Source of the DNA: Cystobasidiopsis lactophilus
Lineage: Eukaryota; Basidiomycota; Agaricostilbomycetes; Agaricostilbales; Chionosphaeraceae
Length of the DNA: 64,000 nucleotides
Reading direction: 5' to 3'
NCBI GenBank assembly: GCA_001599975.1
Contig: BCIO01000002.1
Span: forward strand, 2,553,883-2,617,882
A model generated the notes under the pieces. It was not told the DNA's origin. It worked only from the letters and a program-made list of their open reading frames with translations, and did not search any database. Each line of letters begins with the position of its first letter. Position 1 is the first letter of the stretch. The position numbers and the translations under genes are program-made. Shown in pieces: positions 23,937 through 36,469 of this stretch.

Positions 23937-26100
23937 ATGGCGAGTTGGCCGGAGCCATTCTTGGCAAGCAGTCCAGATGCGGTTAAAGTTGGGCTGGATG
24001 AGCAGCTCATAGCTGCCAGCGCCAAGATTTTCAAGATACCAACAAGCACGCCTACTTCGACGATAGCAGCGAACCCAGCCGCTTCGCCTTCAGAAACTAC
24101 GCCTCTGCTTACCCGGCATGATGTATCACCTCCCCTGAACTCGAGCAACGACCACGATCCAAGGAAGGATAAGCAGGCCGCCCGCAAGGAGGCTGTCATC
24201 CTTGCCCAGTATTCGCTGCCCATCTACATCACCCAGCTGATCGAATCGACCTTTTCGGTGGTGTCTGTGGTTTGCTTGGGGCATTTGGGGACTTTGGAGC
24301 TGGCGGCGGTCAACCTTTCTTGCATGACCCAAAACATCCTCGGTCTTTCGAGCATCATCGGCTTCGCTGCAGCTCTAGATACGCTATGCTCTCAGGCCTG
24401 GACATCTAACCCCAAGTCGATGGGACTTCACTGCCAACGAACCGCTTGCATTCTCGGCCTCTTGCTCGTGCCCCAGATTGTGCTCTTCTGGAACGCCGAG
24501 CGCCTCTTGTTGGCCATCGGTCAGGATGCTGAGGTGGCAGCTTTGGCGGGTCTCTACCTCAAAGTGAGTGCTTAATATTCCTTGCGCATGTCCGTGTTGC
24601 GGAGCACATTGGCGGCAGATTGTCTCGGTTGGGCTGCCTGGGTTTGCCGCCTTTGAAGTCATCCGGAGGTGGCTTCAAAGCCAAGGCATCATGCACGCAC
24701 CGACAGCGGTTGTCATTATTGCTGCTCCAGTCAACATCATCCTCAACTACGTCCTCGTCTGGTCGCCTCCTCCGGTTGGTTTAGGATTCAAGGGCGCGCC
24801 GATAGCGCAGGTCATCGTCTTCTACACCATGGCACTCTCTGGCCTCCTTTACTGTTACTTTTTTGCTCCGCGAACGGGTTGGGCCGGTTTCGACAAGCGA
24901 GCATTGTTAGTTTGCTCCGGGAGCTGTTGCGCCTCGATCTGACTTGAATGTTACCACAAGGGATGTGAGAACATGGTCTGAGAATATCAGACTTGGGTTT
25001 GCAGCGATGACATTGGTGAGTCGGCACGTATGGCGAGATTGCACTGTTTAACCTTCAGGTGCAGATCGTAGGCGAATGGTGCGTTTCGTCAGCGCTATGT
25101 GTTAACGCCCAAAAGCTCAAAAAGGGGACGCAGGTGGGCCTTCGAAGCCTTAAGTTTCAGCGCTAGTTACCTCGGCAAAGTTTCGCTGGCATCCCAGGCA
25201 GTCCTCGGCAACTCTCAGTATGTGATGTATCAAGCTGCTCTGGCGATTGGCGCTGCCGCGTCTGTACGAGTTGGTAATTGCGTTGGAGCTAATGGTGTGT
25301 TATTTTGTTACTTTACTCCTGAGAAAGCGGGCAATGGGACAGACGAACACTTTGTGCAGAGCCCCAGCGTGCCCTTCTTGTTGCCAAGACAGCGCTGTGC
25401 ATGAGCCTTGTTGTAGGATCCGTCAACACCGGCCTATTTCTTTTCTTCAAAGACATCCTGCCCAAGATATACAGCTCGGATCCTGCTGTTCACCGGCTGG
25501 TTTCATCGATTGTGCGTCTTCTGTCAGGTCCCCCCCAACTCACTTCTGATTCCCACTTGTTTGTTAGATACCCCTTGTGGCTTGCTAGTAAGCACTGTCT
25601 CTGCTCGTGCTTGTTGCCACCACCGACGCAGATTCGCCTCCTTCTGGGCAGTCAAGTCTTCGACGTGAGTCAGAGATGATCCGTTTTCCGTTGTAGCTTT
25701 CGCTCAACTTCCTTTTGCAGAACGTCGCTGGGGTTTCTTATGGAATCTTACGAGGAGTGGGACGGTCCTCGGTTGCGGCCTTATTTGCGAGCTGTGCCTT
25801 CTGGCTCGTCGGATTGCCAATCTCCTTTTCGCTCGCGTTCTTGACTTCATTGAAGCTCAAGGGCTTATGGACGGGAGTTTTGGTCGCTTTGACACTTGTT
25901 GCCACATCGTTCGTAATCCCTCTTTCACACTCTGTCGGCTGACTCTGAAATCTTTCCGCGCTCGAAGAAGCACCATCTACATTTACAAGATGGACATGAC
26001 GAAGGACTCCGCAAGAGCCTTGGCAAGGGCTGCTGCAGAGGCAAACCCTAGCACGCATGACGCCACCGGACCACTCAAGCCCGCTTCAGACCAGGTGTAA
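23937..26100 (+). CDS. MATE-family multidrug/toxin efflux transporter, copy 1
   Basis: It starts MASWPEPFLASSPDAVKVGL. A polar cytoplasmic N-terminus of about 100 residues (ETTPLLTRHD) is followed by MATE membrane bundles: LPIYITQLIESTFSVVSVVC, LGHLGTLELAAVNLS, GFAAALDTLCSQAW, HAPTAVVIIAAPVNIILNYV, GFKGAPIAQVIVF, then LAAQAVLGN-like and RVGNCVGAN segments and NVAGVSYGILRGVGRSS. About 12 helices are expected. Family members export cationic compounds with H+ or Na+ antiport at the plasma or vacuolar membrane. Introns of about 50-70 nt interrupt from 24564 on. The cytoplasmic tail (ARALARAAAEANPSTHD) matches that of copy 2. It is the inverted partner of the gene at 28911-31157. Confidence 0.9.
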
Positions 26101-26132
26101 TGTTGAGGTCGTAGTTCGTACAGGGACGCGGA

Positions 26133-26138
26133 AATAAA
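26133..26138 (+). promoter_or_regulatory. AATAAA polyadenylation-like signal
   Basis: An AATAAA hexamer sits 33 nt past the stop codon of MATE copy 1 and just before the tetranucleotide repeat. It probably guides 3' end formation. Confidence 0.35.
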
Positions 26139-26169
26139 GCCACTCTGCATCGGGCAGTTTGTTTATTAC

Positions 26170-26263
26170 CCATCCATCCGTCCGTCCGTCCATCCATCCA
26201 TCCATCCGTCCGTCCGTCCGTCCGTCCGTCCGTCCGGCCATCGATCGTCTGCCCGTCCGTCCG
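26170..26263. repeat. CCAT/CCGT tetranucleotide microsatellite
   Basis: About 90 nt of CCRT-type tetramers, in blocks of CCAT and CCGT, with a few broken units at the right end. It lies between the convergent 3' ends of MATE copy 1 and the DUF2408-like gene. Block structure fits expansion by slippage from a mixed ancestor. Confidence 0.9.
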
Positions 26264-26352
26264 GCCCATTGTTAATATTGTAGCACACGACTCGTTGCAC
26301 ACATGTCTACCGAGAGCTAGTAGAGTAGCCCTTTCGACTTTCGGTAGACCCA

Positions 26353-28597
26353 TCACGTCTCATCTCCTGACTGCTCCTCCATCTCCTCGCGCAGCATCTA
26401 CCAAACCTCCGATAAGACCTCTTCCTCCCAACATGAGGCGGCGATCTAGCTTACCTGCAGGATCTCGTACGATTCGGACAGGTTGGCGCACACGATTGCT
26501 TGGCCTTCGGGCACCGAGCCGTCCCGCGCGAGAAACTTGCCATCCTTCCTGAGTGCGTCGATCTGTGCGGCAAATGGACGCTCAGTCTCACTGCTTCAAA
26601 GTGACAGGAACGGAACCATTGGCGCACTTGAGACAAGGCCAGGGCATAAGGATACAGGTCTCTGTCAGATGATGGGCTGCGTGAGCTTCGCTTTGTCTGC
26701 GTCGATCCTGGAAAATGCCTACCTGGGCGAATACGGCCCTCCAAACTTTTGAATCTCAGTCACTGTTGATCCTCAGACGTCAGTCAAGCACAGGAACCAG
26801 ATGAGGGCAGTGAACCCACAGCACCGCTTGATGGTGCTCAATTTCTGTGGCCACAGAACCCAATGCACGCTCAGCGGAAGCAGTGAGAGCATTGAAGGGA
26901 AGCCCACATTCGCAATTGGCATCAGCTCTTCGGAAATGGGCTCGGAAGAAGCCATCAGGCGGTAGATGAGGCCATCTGGAGGGCGCCGCGATTGTCAACT
27001 TTTCCTGCTTCCTCGCCAAGTGGACATTAAATCTTACAGCACCGCCTCAGAAGATACAGTAAAGCCTGTGGATTACGACAAGAGCAGTAGATGTGAGTTT
27101 GGCTGCGCCACCATCTGAAAGCGAGAGCCAACGACGCACGAATTGCCCCTCTGTCTTCTTGCCCTCGGCGTCCACGAACTTGCCGTTGACGCGCATGTGG
27201 TCGATCTCGGCGAGGGAGACCTGGAAGTTGTACAGGTCCGTCTCGCGCAGCGTCCAGCGGTGGGTGAGCACCAGCCGCTCCAGCTGAGCTCGCATCTCGC
27301 ACAGGCGGTCGTACTGTGCTCCCAGACGAAGAAGCGCGTATCAGAAGACACTCTGAAGAAAGGGTACGCTTGGGACACACGATTGGCTTGAGCGGCACCG
27401 ACACATCCTCTTGCCGAGCCAGGATGTCTTGGCAAATCTCGAAGTTGACCTCCAGCAGACCAGCGCACAGCGCCTGCAAAGTCCGTCATCTATAAGCCCT
27501 TGATCGACCGAGACCTTCGAGAGAAAAGAGGGAACTTGCCTGGCCATCTGGGATGCTCCCGCCCCCGAGCGACAGGAACTTGCCGTCCACCCGCTTCGAG
27601 TCGATGTCCCTGAGCTCCTCCTGCAGCGACTCTGTTTCAGTCCGGGAAGGTTTGGGGCGGGCGGCCTGGGCGGCGAGGGAGCGGCGGATCTGGATGAGGC
27701 GTTGGTGGACGGGCACTAGCTCTTGGGAGAGCTTGGAGAGGGATTCGACCAGGCTGTCCAAGATGCGTTCTGTGCACCATAGCCAGAATTGCTAATCAGG
27801 ACGTCGCCAGCTGATAAGGCGAACAGGCAAAACGCACGGCAGCCGTCAAACTTGCGGAGCAGGAGCTTGGTCAAGTCCGGGGAGTCGCCCGGGTTGTTGT
27901 CGATGAGCTGCTTGAGCTCGGTGAGGCGGGACTGGAAGGAGACCAGGTCGGCTTCGGTGTACACGCCCGACTCGTTGAGGTGGTCGAGCAGGCGCTTCAA
28001 GGTGAACAGCTGGCAGAAGGCGGCCGGCGACTCCCTGCTCTTGCCAACTGGTCCCAACCACTTCAGAATCAGTCTTTGAGCGCTGCGAGGGCCACGCACT
28101 GGTGAGGAAGAAGAGCGAGAGCAGCTGGAACACGTCCTGTCACCAATGATGGCATCCGCCGTGAATCAGCGCCTTCGTTCTGCGGCGGGCAGGCTGCGAG
28201 GACCAACCGCAAACGTGGTGTCCACTCGGTTAAGCTCAGTCTCTGGCAGGGGCGCCTGGACGGTCGACGTGGACGGGCCGGAGCTCTCGCGGATCGAGTT
28301 GAGTTTGGAGACGAGCTTGAGGATGGACTCGTAGATGGCCTGCACGTCGCTCGCCTTGACGTACTCGGAGCCTGGTGTACACGCTCTGCTAGTCAGCTAC
28401 TGTGCGCCACACTGGGTGGAAGCCCGGGCAACACGCGGGGGGCAGCACTGACGGTCCTTCTTGAGCGCTGTCAGACGGTTTCTGATTCTGCATGTCGCTC
28501 ATCCACTTCAGCTGGCCACCAAGTGGAGGAATGCCCAGCAGAGCACGCACGTAATGAGCTTCTCGAGCACGGGCAGCTCCTCTGAAGGCACCGGCAT
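26353..28597 (-). CDS. DUF2408-like fungal protein (tentative)
   Basis: Exons from ATG 28597 (MPVPSEELPVLEKLI) run to a last exon ending MEEQSGDET. Internal repeats share an ID-x-x-R-x-(D/N)GKF motif: ELRDIDSKRVDGKFLSLGG, VSLAEIDHMRVNGKFVDAEG and a third with LRKDGKFLARDGSVPEGQAI. Between them are helical segments (LFTLKRLLDHLNESGVYTEA; LERLVLTHRWTLRETDLYNF). This repeat pattern is what I recall of the fungal DUF2408 family (yeast YPL260W/Cub1, linked to proteasome and DNA-repair phenotypes), but I could not check. At least seven introns. It lies between the two inverted MATE genes. Confidence 0.5.
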
Positions 28598-28910
28598 CTG
28601 GCTCAATCTGGGCGAGTGGCGATTGGTGGTGATGAACTGAGATAGCAAAGGCCGGTTGTCGCTGCCTGGTTCGCGGGTTGCAAGCACCTAGTGGGTTTCG
28701 TATACAATATTAAGAGGTGGTAGTGCAGGGCAAAGCGGCAGCCTATGGGGAGCGTCATGAGCTGGCCGCGGCGCAGCTCTCTCGGAAGGCCGAAGAGGCC
28801 GCGAGGAGCGTGAAATGCCTCTTTTTGAACGAGTCGTAGCACGCTATGGCGCAAATGCAAAATGCTAATGGGAGAGATATAACAACCCCAGGAGGTTTGG
28901 GCCGCAGGAT

Positions 28911-31157
28911 TCATACTTCGTCGTCCGGGTGCGACTTGGGCGCAGCGGTGGCGTCGGCGCTCGCCTCCGAAGCCACAAGGGCTGCCTCCGCTGCTGCCCG
29001 TGCCATCGCCTTTTCGCATTCCGCCGCCATGTTCATGTTGTTGATGTAGATCGACGTGCTGCAGGAGGATTTCGCCCCTCTTAGTCCTGGACTGGAGACC
29101 TTTGAGGAGAGGAGACTTCACTCACCCTACAGACGTGACCGCCAGCGCTAAAGTGACGCCCAGCCAAAGACCGGTCAACTTCAAAGGAGTCAAGAAGGAG
29201 AGGCAGCTGCAAGGAGACTGGTTCAGCTGAAGCGGAAGGAAATCACTGGGAAAAGGGACATACAGAGCTATAGGCGAGCCAATGACCCAATAGCCAATGC
29301 CCGTGAAGACGGCGGCGACAGGGCTGCGGCCAGCTCCGCGCATCACGCCAAATGCCACACCGGCAACAGACTGTAGGCAGGAAGTCAAGAGCCGGTCGCT
29401 TCATATGCGAATCAGGAGGGACAGGCCTACGTCAAAAATTTGGTAGAACGCTACGATAGGAATCTGAGAGCATGCGCATGAGCAAGGAGACTGGAGCATG
29501 GAATGCTAAACACAAAACGAACAATGTCAGACACCATGCTGAGGACGGCCGGGTCCTCGGAGAATGCCTTTCCAATGACACTCTTGAGCGGCAAGAGTAT
29601 GATGGTATTCACGCATCCCAAGGCAGCTCCAACCGCCAACGCCATACGAGCGGACAGGAGGGCGCGTTTTGGTTCTGGGCGGGCGCACTTAGACTTTGGA
29701 GCTCGAACTTCCAGAATGAGACTCACCGTTGGCGCCAATCAAGTTGCCGACTCGAACAGCAGCAGCGCTGGCAAAGGCCATGGCACCTTGGTAGGCGATG
29801 AACTGGATGTTGCCGAGCACGGCTTGGGCAGCCAGCGTCGTCGCGCCAAAGTAGCTGATGCTGAAGGTCAACGCTTCCCAGGCCCACCTGTCAATTAAAA
29901 CTGATTAGAAGAGGGCTTTGAACAAGTCTTCGTCCGGATGCATACCATTCGGCCACGATCTGGTTTCCGCTTGGCTTTAACCTCTTGCCATCAGGGTTAT
30001 CAAAGGCACTCACCATGGTCATAGAAGCCAGACCGAGCTGAATGTTTTCTTTCCAGGTGGTGATATCCCTGTACGCGATTCAAAGACAGGCCACAATGCT
30101 GGCCGAGGGAGTTCAGCACGCACAGTGCCCGCTTGTCCAGCCCGCCCCAAGCCGTCCTCGGAGCGAAAAAATAGCAGTAAAGGAAACCAGAGAGCGCCAT
30201 GATGTAAAAGACGATGACCTGCGCAATCGGCGCGCCCTTGAATCCCAAGCCGACTGGAGGCGGGGACCAGACGAGGACGTAGTTGAGGATGATGTTGGCC
30301 GGCGCAGCAATGACGACAACTGCAGTTGGCGCGTGCATGATGCCTTGGCTTTGGAGCCACCTCCGGATGATTTCGAAGGCGGCAAAGGCGGGCAGTCCAG
30401 CCGAGACGATCTGTGCAAGATCAAAAAAAAAGTCAGATCAAAACGCCAACTGCCAACAAAACCGCTGGCTGTTCACCTTGAGGTAGAGTCCCGTCAAAGC
30501 CGAGACGTCCGGGTCCTGGCCGATTGCCAGCATGAGGCTCTCAGCGTTGCAGAAGAGCACGATCTGAGGCACGAGCAAGACGCCCAAGACGCAGGCTGTC
30601 CGCTGGCAGTGAAGGCCCATCGACTTCGGATCCGAAGTCCAAGCTTGAGGACAGAGCGTATCCAACGCGCCCGCGAAGCCAATGATGAAGGAAATCCCAA
30701 GAATGTTCGAGGTCATTGACGAAAGGGTGGCCGCCGCCAACTCCAACGTCCCTAGGTGTCCCAAGCAGACCACAGATACCACAGAGAAGGTGGCTTCGAT
30801 CAATTGCGTGACGTAGATGGGCAGGGAGTACTTGGCAAGAATGACAATCTCTTCCCGGGCGGCCTGCTTGTCTGTTGCTGGATTGTAGTCCTTGTTAGGT
30901 ACCCCGCCATTAGAATCATGATGCCCATTGGATCGGGCCAGCAAAGGCGTTCGTTCTGAGGAGGGATCACGATGGGCAGGCGAATCCACCGCGGTTGAAG
31001 TTGAGGTCGTTGATGTCGGCGAATCGTCAAATTTGTAGGGCGTGGGCTCCGCGGGCATCTTGAGGATCTTGGCGCTGTCGGATATGAGCTGCCTGTCGCG
31101 CCCAACCTTTGTAGCGTTGGGAGAGCTGGGGAGCCACGATTCTGAGAAGCTGGTCAT
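28911..31157 (-). CDS. MATE-family efflux transporter, copy 2
   Basis: It is a close paralogue of copy 1: the same N-terminus pattern (MTSFSESWLPSSPNATKVGR versus MASWPEPFLASSPDAVKVGL), the same ERTPLLARSN element, LPIYVTQLIEATFSVVSVVC, HAPTAVVVIAAPANIILNYV, RVGNLIGANGES and SVAGVAFGVMRGAGRSPV. The last exon ends in the tail KAMARAAAEAALVASEASAD, so the stop is at 28911 and not at the earlier in-frame stop near 29122. Exon structure matches copy 1 closely. Twelve helices expected; likely drug/metabolite export. Whether one copy has lost function cannot be told by eye; I saw no break. Confidence 0.88.
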
Positions 31158-31627
31158 GAGTTCGCCCTTCTTTTTCGAGGTGGAGGGCGTAGTCGCCGGT
31201 TATGCTCGCTGCACTTCAAACGGGGAGCAGGATCCGCTATTAGTGGGAGAAGTGTTGGTGGCGCAGGGGCAAGGAAACTGGCCGCATGAAAAGCTAAAAG
31301 TGGAACTCGTTCGGAAGCCTTCAAGGAGTCACACGATGTCGGCTCGGGGCATCGAATAGCCTGGCTATACCCTCCAGTGTACAGTACGAGATGGAATTCT
31401 AAGACTGGCTTCCGCGCTTGACAGAAGGACTGGCGAGGAAAGTCGAAAGCAGATCCCTCAATTCTCAACGGTGACAGAAGACGATGTCCGACGAAAGTTG
31501 GCTTAATGTTGACAACATACAGCTCAAAGATAAGCTTAGAAGTGGAAAGTGTCGAGTAGAGTCTCGAAAGTATGCTGCGATGCAAGATGCTCCGTGCGGT
31601 CCAACCTATGAGTGAAGTCTGCGACCC
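31158..31627. other. Promoter of MATE copy 2
   Basis: It separates two minus-strand genes. No coding exon or repeat was seen. Confidence 0.4.
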
Positions 31628-32251
31628 TTAGTCAACTTCCTCATCAACGCCAGTCTCAACTGTACATCAAGTCAAAATTGATGATCTTTGCGAGGTAAGA
31701 TAGTGGAGGCCCAGAACGCACGCTCTCGCTCAAGCTGAGTATTCGTAAAGTCGTCAAACTCTTGCTCCTTTACGGTGGCCTCGAGCTCGTGGATCTTGCG
31801 TCGAACCTCGGCCACTTCAGCGCCGTCCTTGAGGACTGTCATCGCGGGGTCGGTCAGCCTGGCTGCTTTCAGGCGCTTTTGGCGAGTTCAGGACTCACGC
31901 TCGTCGTGCAACTTGACTGCGCGCTTGGATTCAGCCACAAGCCCAAGCAGGGTCAAGAGAGCCAAGCGAACCGTTCTTAGCCATGATTTCGTGGGCCTTG
32001 TCAGGGTCAGTCGTATGGTTCCTGTCCGACCGAGCGGTGGCGTTAATACCCAGAATCTCTCAGAGGGCAATCGAACGCATCCAACGCACCACTCGTTGAG
32101 CACCTTGAGGTCCTCGTTGGCCAGGTCCTTGGTCTTTTGGCGGTCAGCGCGCAAGGTGTCCTCGAGGTCGTTCAGTTGTTGAAGAGCTGAGAGCCTCGTC
32201 AATGAGTCGAGCCTACGAGTGAGCACGTCGTCATCACTTACCAGATGCCAT
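31628..32251 (-). CDS. Small coiled-coil protein, 106 residues
   Basis: Six short exons with matching phases give a protein of about 106 residues: MASALQQLNDLEDTLRADRQ, KTKDLANEDLKVLNEW, AHEIMAKNVKLHDELL, GAEVAEVRRKIHELEATVKE, then TNTQLERELETGVDEEVD. It is almost entirely heptad-patterned helix with an acidic tail. Small kinetochore, spindle-pole or prefoldin-like subunits look like this, but no family could be named. The assembly depends on an intron of about 80 nt near 32179-32241 and on several others of 45-80 nt. Confidence 0.45.
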
Positions 32252-32684
32252 GTCTTGGTATTCTCAAGGTAGGACGGTGCTGGGCTAAGGACAAGGCAGA
32301 GCAAGAGGGGAAAAACAGGTGGTGGCCAGAGAAGAGGAGAGTCCAAGGCCTTTTACCAGACCGAGAGCACAAAGGGATCGCCCTCGATGACTCGCAAGCC
32401 CGAGCTGGGACATACCAGAAGCCGTCCAGGGCGTCTTTGAAACAGTGAGGACGGGCAAGCGTCGAGACAGAGTGCAACAGAAGGTCCAGTCGCACGGTCA
32501 GTTCAGTCGCCAGCAAGCGAGGCATCCCAACTCCACAAGGCATGTATTCCCAGGCTTCAGAGCAGTTGTACACGGAGATCAGCAGCGCGGCAGAATGATT
32601 GAGGTCCAAGCGAGATCGCTGCTGCTCGCCGACCCTGTTGGCATGCGTCGGCCACCGTTTGCGTTCCCTCGAGGTCTGAGAGCA
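32252..32684. other. Divergent promoter region
   Basis: It lies between the coiled-coil gene and the DPP5-like gene. The peptidase frame is open through part of it (to 32445), so a more upstream start is possible. Nothing else was seen. Confidence 0.35.
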
Positions 32685-35590
32685 ATGACGACGCTGGACG
32701 CACCTACCATGCTCAGCCTGCCTAGGCCAGGGCCGGCAATTGTATCGCCCTCTGGCCTGCGCTTCGCACAAGTCTGCAGCCAATTCGACTTTAGGACGCA
32801 GTTGACGGTCAAGCACCTGTTCGTGACTGCGATTGCCAGCGACAGCAGCAGCAGCGCGACCAAATCAGGCCCGGAGATCGTCGTGCAGAACCTGAGGCTG
32901 GGAGAGGTGGCCTGGCTCGATGATGCGACCATTCTGTACCTCCGCAAAGGCTCCGCCCAAGATGTGACCCTCTCGGACGCCCAGCAGAAGAAGGTGTGGG
33001 CTGCAGAGTCGGACGAAGGCGTCGAGCTGGTCGCCAAGGACGTGGTGACGCTGGAGGAGAATGTGGTCGGCAAGTGCCCGGTCGACATTGGCGACCTCAA
33101 AGCGCACCACATCAGTGCCACTCAAGTCGTCCTGGCATTCTCGGCCAAGGTGTATGGCCCAGACCGGTCTATATACAAAGTCAAGGAGCACGAAGAGGAG
33201 ATCGAGAAGACTCAGGGTGGCTCTGATGTTCGAGGTGTGTTCGAAGTCTCCTCTATTCGGCGCGACTGGCGGCGACTGAATAAGTTTGAAATCGGATGCA
33301 CAGTTTACGATAAGCTCTTCATTCGCCATTGGGACACTTGGCTAGACTCGTCCATCAAGCAGCCTCAGGTCGTCTACCTTACCAAAGCCTCCAGCGCCAA
33401 CAAGGCAAATACGGCATCTCCGTCCCTCTCCAGCGTGCACAGTTTGCCCTCTTCTGACTCAGAAGAAGAATCCCCCGCTCCGCCATCCACGACCTTACAG
33501 GGCGCATCGAAAGTGAAGGACGGCCAATGGACTTTCGAGTCTGACATCCTCGCGCCCTTGTCCGCCACCGCCCTAGAGTGTCCCGTTGGGCCCTTTGGTG
33601 GTTCCTCTGACTTCGACATCAACGGCTCGTTCCTCACCTTCAAAGCCAAGGACCCATCTCTGCCGCCCGCCTGGCACACCCGGGAACACATTTACGTCGT
33701 CCCGCTGTATCCTCGGAATGGCCAAGAAGCCAAACCCAAGGTGCTCACCGGCTTGGGTGGGGCGACCTCATCGCCTGTCTTCTCTCCCGACGCCAAGCAT
33801 ACGCCAGGCGGCAAGGTGGCCTGGTTGGAGATGCGCATCGACGGGTACGAGGCGGACCGGCTGAGAGTCATGGTGCACGACTTTGAGTCGGGCGAGACCC
33901 GGGGAGTGACGGAGACGTGGGACCGGTCGCCGTCCGAGATTGTTTGGTCGGAGGACGGCTCCAGCTTGTTCCTCATCACCGAAGACTTGGGCTACGTGAA
34001 GCTCTTCCAGCTCGACCTCTCCGCCTCTCACTCGGATGCACCGAAGCTGCTCAAAGTCCTGTCCAGAGGCAGCATCTCTTCCCTCAGCGTCCTCCCCACG
34101 CCGGTCGTCCAGGCCGCAGCACCTCCCAAACCTCCTCAAGTCACCCGCCTTCTCATCACGCACAACTCCCTCACCTACTCCAACAAGGTGTCCATCTGGG
34201 ACTCCTCGTCGGGCAAGCTGAAGACCTTGTCCGCGCTGGCCGATTCTGAGCTGGCCAAGCTCGACCCGCCTTTGGATGCTGGCGAAGGTACGTCTCTCTC
34301 AACCATCTTCATTGACTGTATTACTGATCCATGACACAGAGTTCTGGTTCAAGGGCGCCTATGAAGGACAAGATGTGCGAGGCTACATTGTTCGCCCTCC
34401 AAACTTTGCGTCAGAACTGGCGGCGGACAAGGACAAGAAGTGGCCCCTGGTCTATCTGATTCATGGCGGCCCTCAAGGATCTTGGAGTGAGTTGGACTCT
34501 CCATTGAACGAACCTTTTGGCTTGCACGCTGAATCTACTGCTTCACAGCCGACTCGTGGTCAACTCGATGGAATCCAAATGTGTTCGCCAGTGCGGGCTA
34601 CATCGCTGTGACCATTGATCCCACTGGCTCGACGTGCGTCTCATGACTTGTTTTCCCTTGCCCTTGACTTGATTTTTTGGCACACAGGGGTTATGGCCAG
34701 GACTTTTGCGATGCCAGTGCGTTCTTTATCCTCCTTGAGCTGACAATCTAGCTAAGGTATTGTCCCGGATGCATAGTCCAAGGCCAATGGGGTGGCTTGC
34801 CCTTTGAAGACTTGATGGCCGGCTACAAGCACACCTTGAAGACTTTCCCAGAAATCGACCCAGAGCGGACTGTGGCAGCCGGCGCTTCTTACGGCGGCTA
34901 CATGATCAATTGGATTCAAGGCCACAACCCAGGCTTCAAGGCTCTGGTCTGCCATGATGGTCAGTCGACTTTCTGTTTCTGAGACCCTCTTTCCGGCGTC
35001 ATCTGACGGAGTGGCTAGGCGTCTTCTCCACTGCTGGCGTGTGGTACGGAACTGAAGAGCTGTAAGTCATGCCTCCCTATTTGTTGGCTCCGTTCATCAT
35101 CGTTTGCGGCCAGATGGTTCCCGGAACGGGAAAACTTCTGGACCACACCTTTCAATGGACCAAAGTAGGGCAACGCGCTCTTGCCCAAGACATCGATAAC
35201 TAAAGTGCCGAACACGATAGAAATTACGACAAATGGAACCCTCAAAACTTCATCGAAAACTGGTCCACGCCTCAGCTTATCATTCACGGAGGCAGGGACT
35301 ACCGTCTCCCAGAGACCGAAGGCATTGGCGTCTTCAACACCCTGCAGAGACTGGGAGTGCCGAGCCGGTTCGTGTACTTCGAGAGCGAGAACGTGAGTTG
35401 CCTATGTTTTCTTGGAGTACGTGCATTCGAGCTGACTTGCCCTAGCACTGGGTCCTGTCGGCTGCCAACTCGGCCAAATGGCATTCCGAAGTCTTCAGAG
35501 TGAGACATGTTTAGCTGCTTCGCTTGATATATACTGTGCTGACAACTCGGACAGTTCATGGACGAGTGGGTGGGCCCAGGTCGCAAGTGA
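32685..35590 (+). CDS. DPP5: Dipeptidyl-peptidase V-like serine peptidase (S9 prolyl-oligopeptidase clan)
   Basis: The start chosen is [20 protein letters not shown]. An N-terminal beta-propeller spans to about residue 540 ([50 protein letters not shown]). The alpha/beta-hydrolase domain follows with [13 protein letters not shown] (oxyanion loop), [13 protein letters not shown] (nucleophile Ser), [19 protein letters not shown] (Asp) and ESENHWVLSA (His). All three catalytic residues are present. Fungal relatives release X-Ala/His-Ser dipeptides. There is no obvious signal peptide, unlike secreted DPPV of moulds, so it may be cytosolic or use an unannotated upstream exon. At least six introns lie in the 3' half, which ends [11 protein letters not shown]. 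Confidence 0.88.
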
Positions 35591-35794
35591 GGGCTTGCAG
35601 CTCGTCACCAGACTTGCACCAAGCAGCCGCAGTGCAATACATGACGAGGTGGACTTCCTCTGTACGGACATCTTGGGTCGACCAGACTCAGATTGACCAC
35701 GGCAAGGTGAACCCGAGACCCGCTTGAATCGCATTTCATTTCGTGTTTCATGAACGTCCATGAGCCAGCCAGGCTTTTGTCCTGCCCTGTCTTT

Positions 35795-36401
35795 TCAAGC
35801 CTTGGGGATAATACCGGTACCCAGAGCCTCAACGGCCTTGAAAGTCTGGTGGCTGTCGCGGAAGTCTGCATGAAGAAAAAATGAGCCGGCACGGGTCCGG
35901 GACCTAGGGAAATCCGCTGACCGGTGAAAGTAACTGCACGAGAGGTTCAGTCTGGTGTGCAAGAAGACCTTTAATAGCACGACTCACTGATCTTGTCCGT
36001 ACCAGGCTCGAAAGTGGCGAAGCAAACGTATTCGATGTTGAAGGGTTCGCCATTAGTCATTTCGCCCGTGCTCTCGACCAGAACAGCGACCTTGTCCTGT
36101 CCAGCAACGACCTCGCGAGGAGGGAGCTTGGTCTGCAGGTAGGTTCTCAGAGTGTGCCTCGTGATGAGACAAGAATGCGACAAACGGTGGACGTCTTGAT
36201 CATGCCCCTGTAGAACGTGTTCAACTCTTGGACGGTCTCAGCCTTGGAGCGGTTGGGCTTGGTGAAGGCCGAGAGGCTCGAGGGGAACGTGGTGTGGTTG
36301 TAGGCGGGATTGTCGGACAAGTAGCCGGGGATGGCGTCCCAGTTCTTCTCGTTGAGGGCGCGGAACATGCTGTAAAGGGATTCGAGTTGTGAGGCCGACA
36401 T
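35795..36401 (-). CDS. NTF2/SnoaL-like small protein, copy A
   Basis: It starts MSASQLESLYSMFRALNEKN and shows the cone-shaped NTF2/SnoaL pattern: an N-terminal helix pair, SDNPAYNHTTFPSSL, a second helix, then strands REVVAGQDKVAVLVESTGEM and EYVCFATFEPGTDKI, and a last exon with DFRDSHQTFKAVEAL. It has small introns, including a tiny exon of about a dozen nt encoding TFT. Such proteins often catalyse isomerisations or act as polyketide-pathway helpers, but no active residue set can be named. It is the first of three tandem paralogues. Confidence 0.7.
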
Positions 36402-36469
36402 TTTGATGGTGGTGGGAAAGGAACAAGAAGCAATCCGCAGGCCAAGCACTCTCTCCGCGGGTGCGCCTC

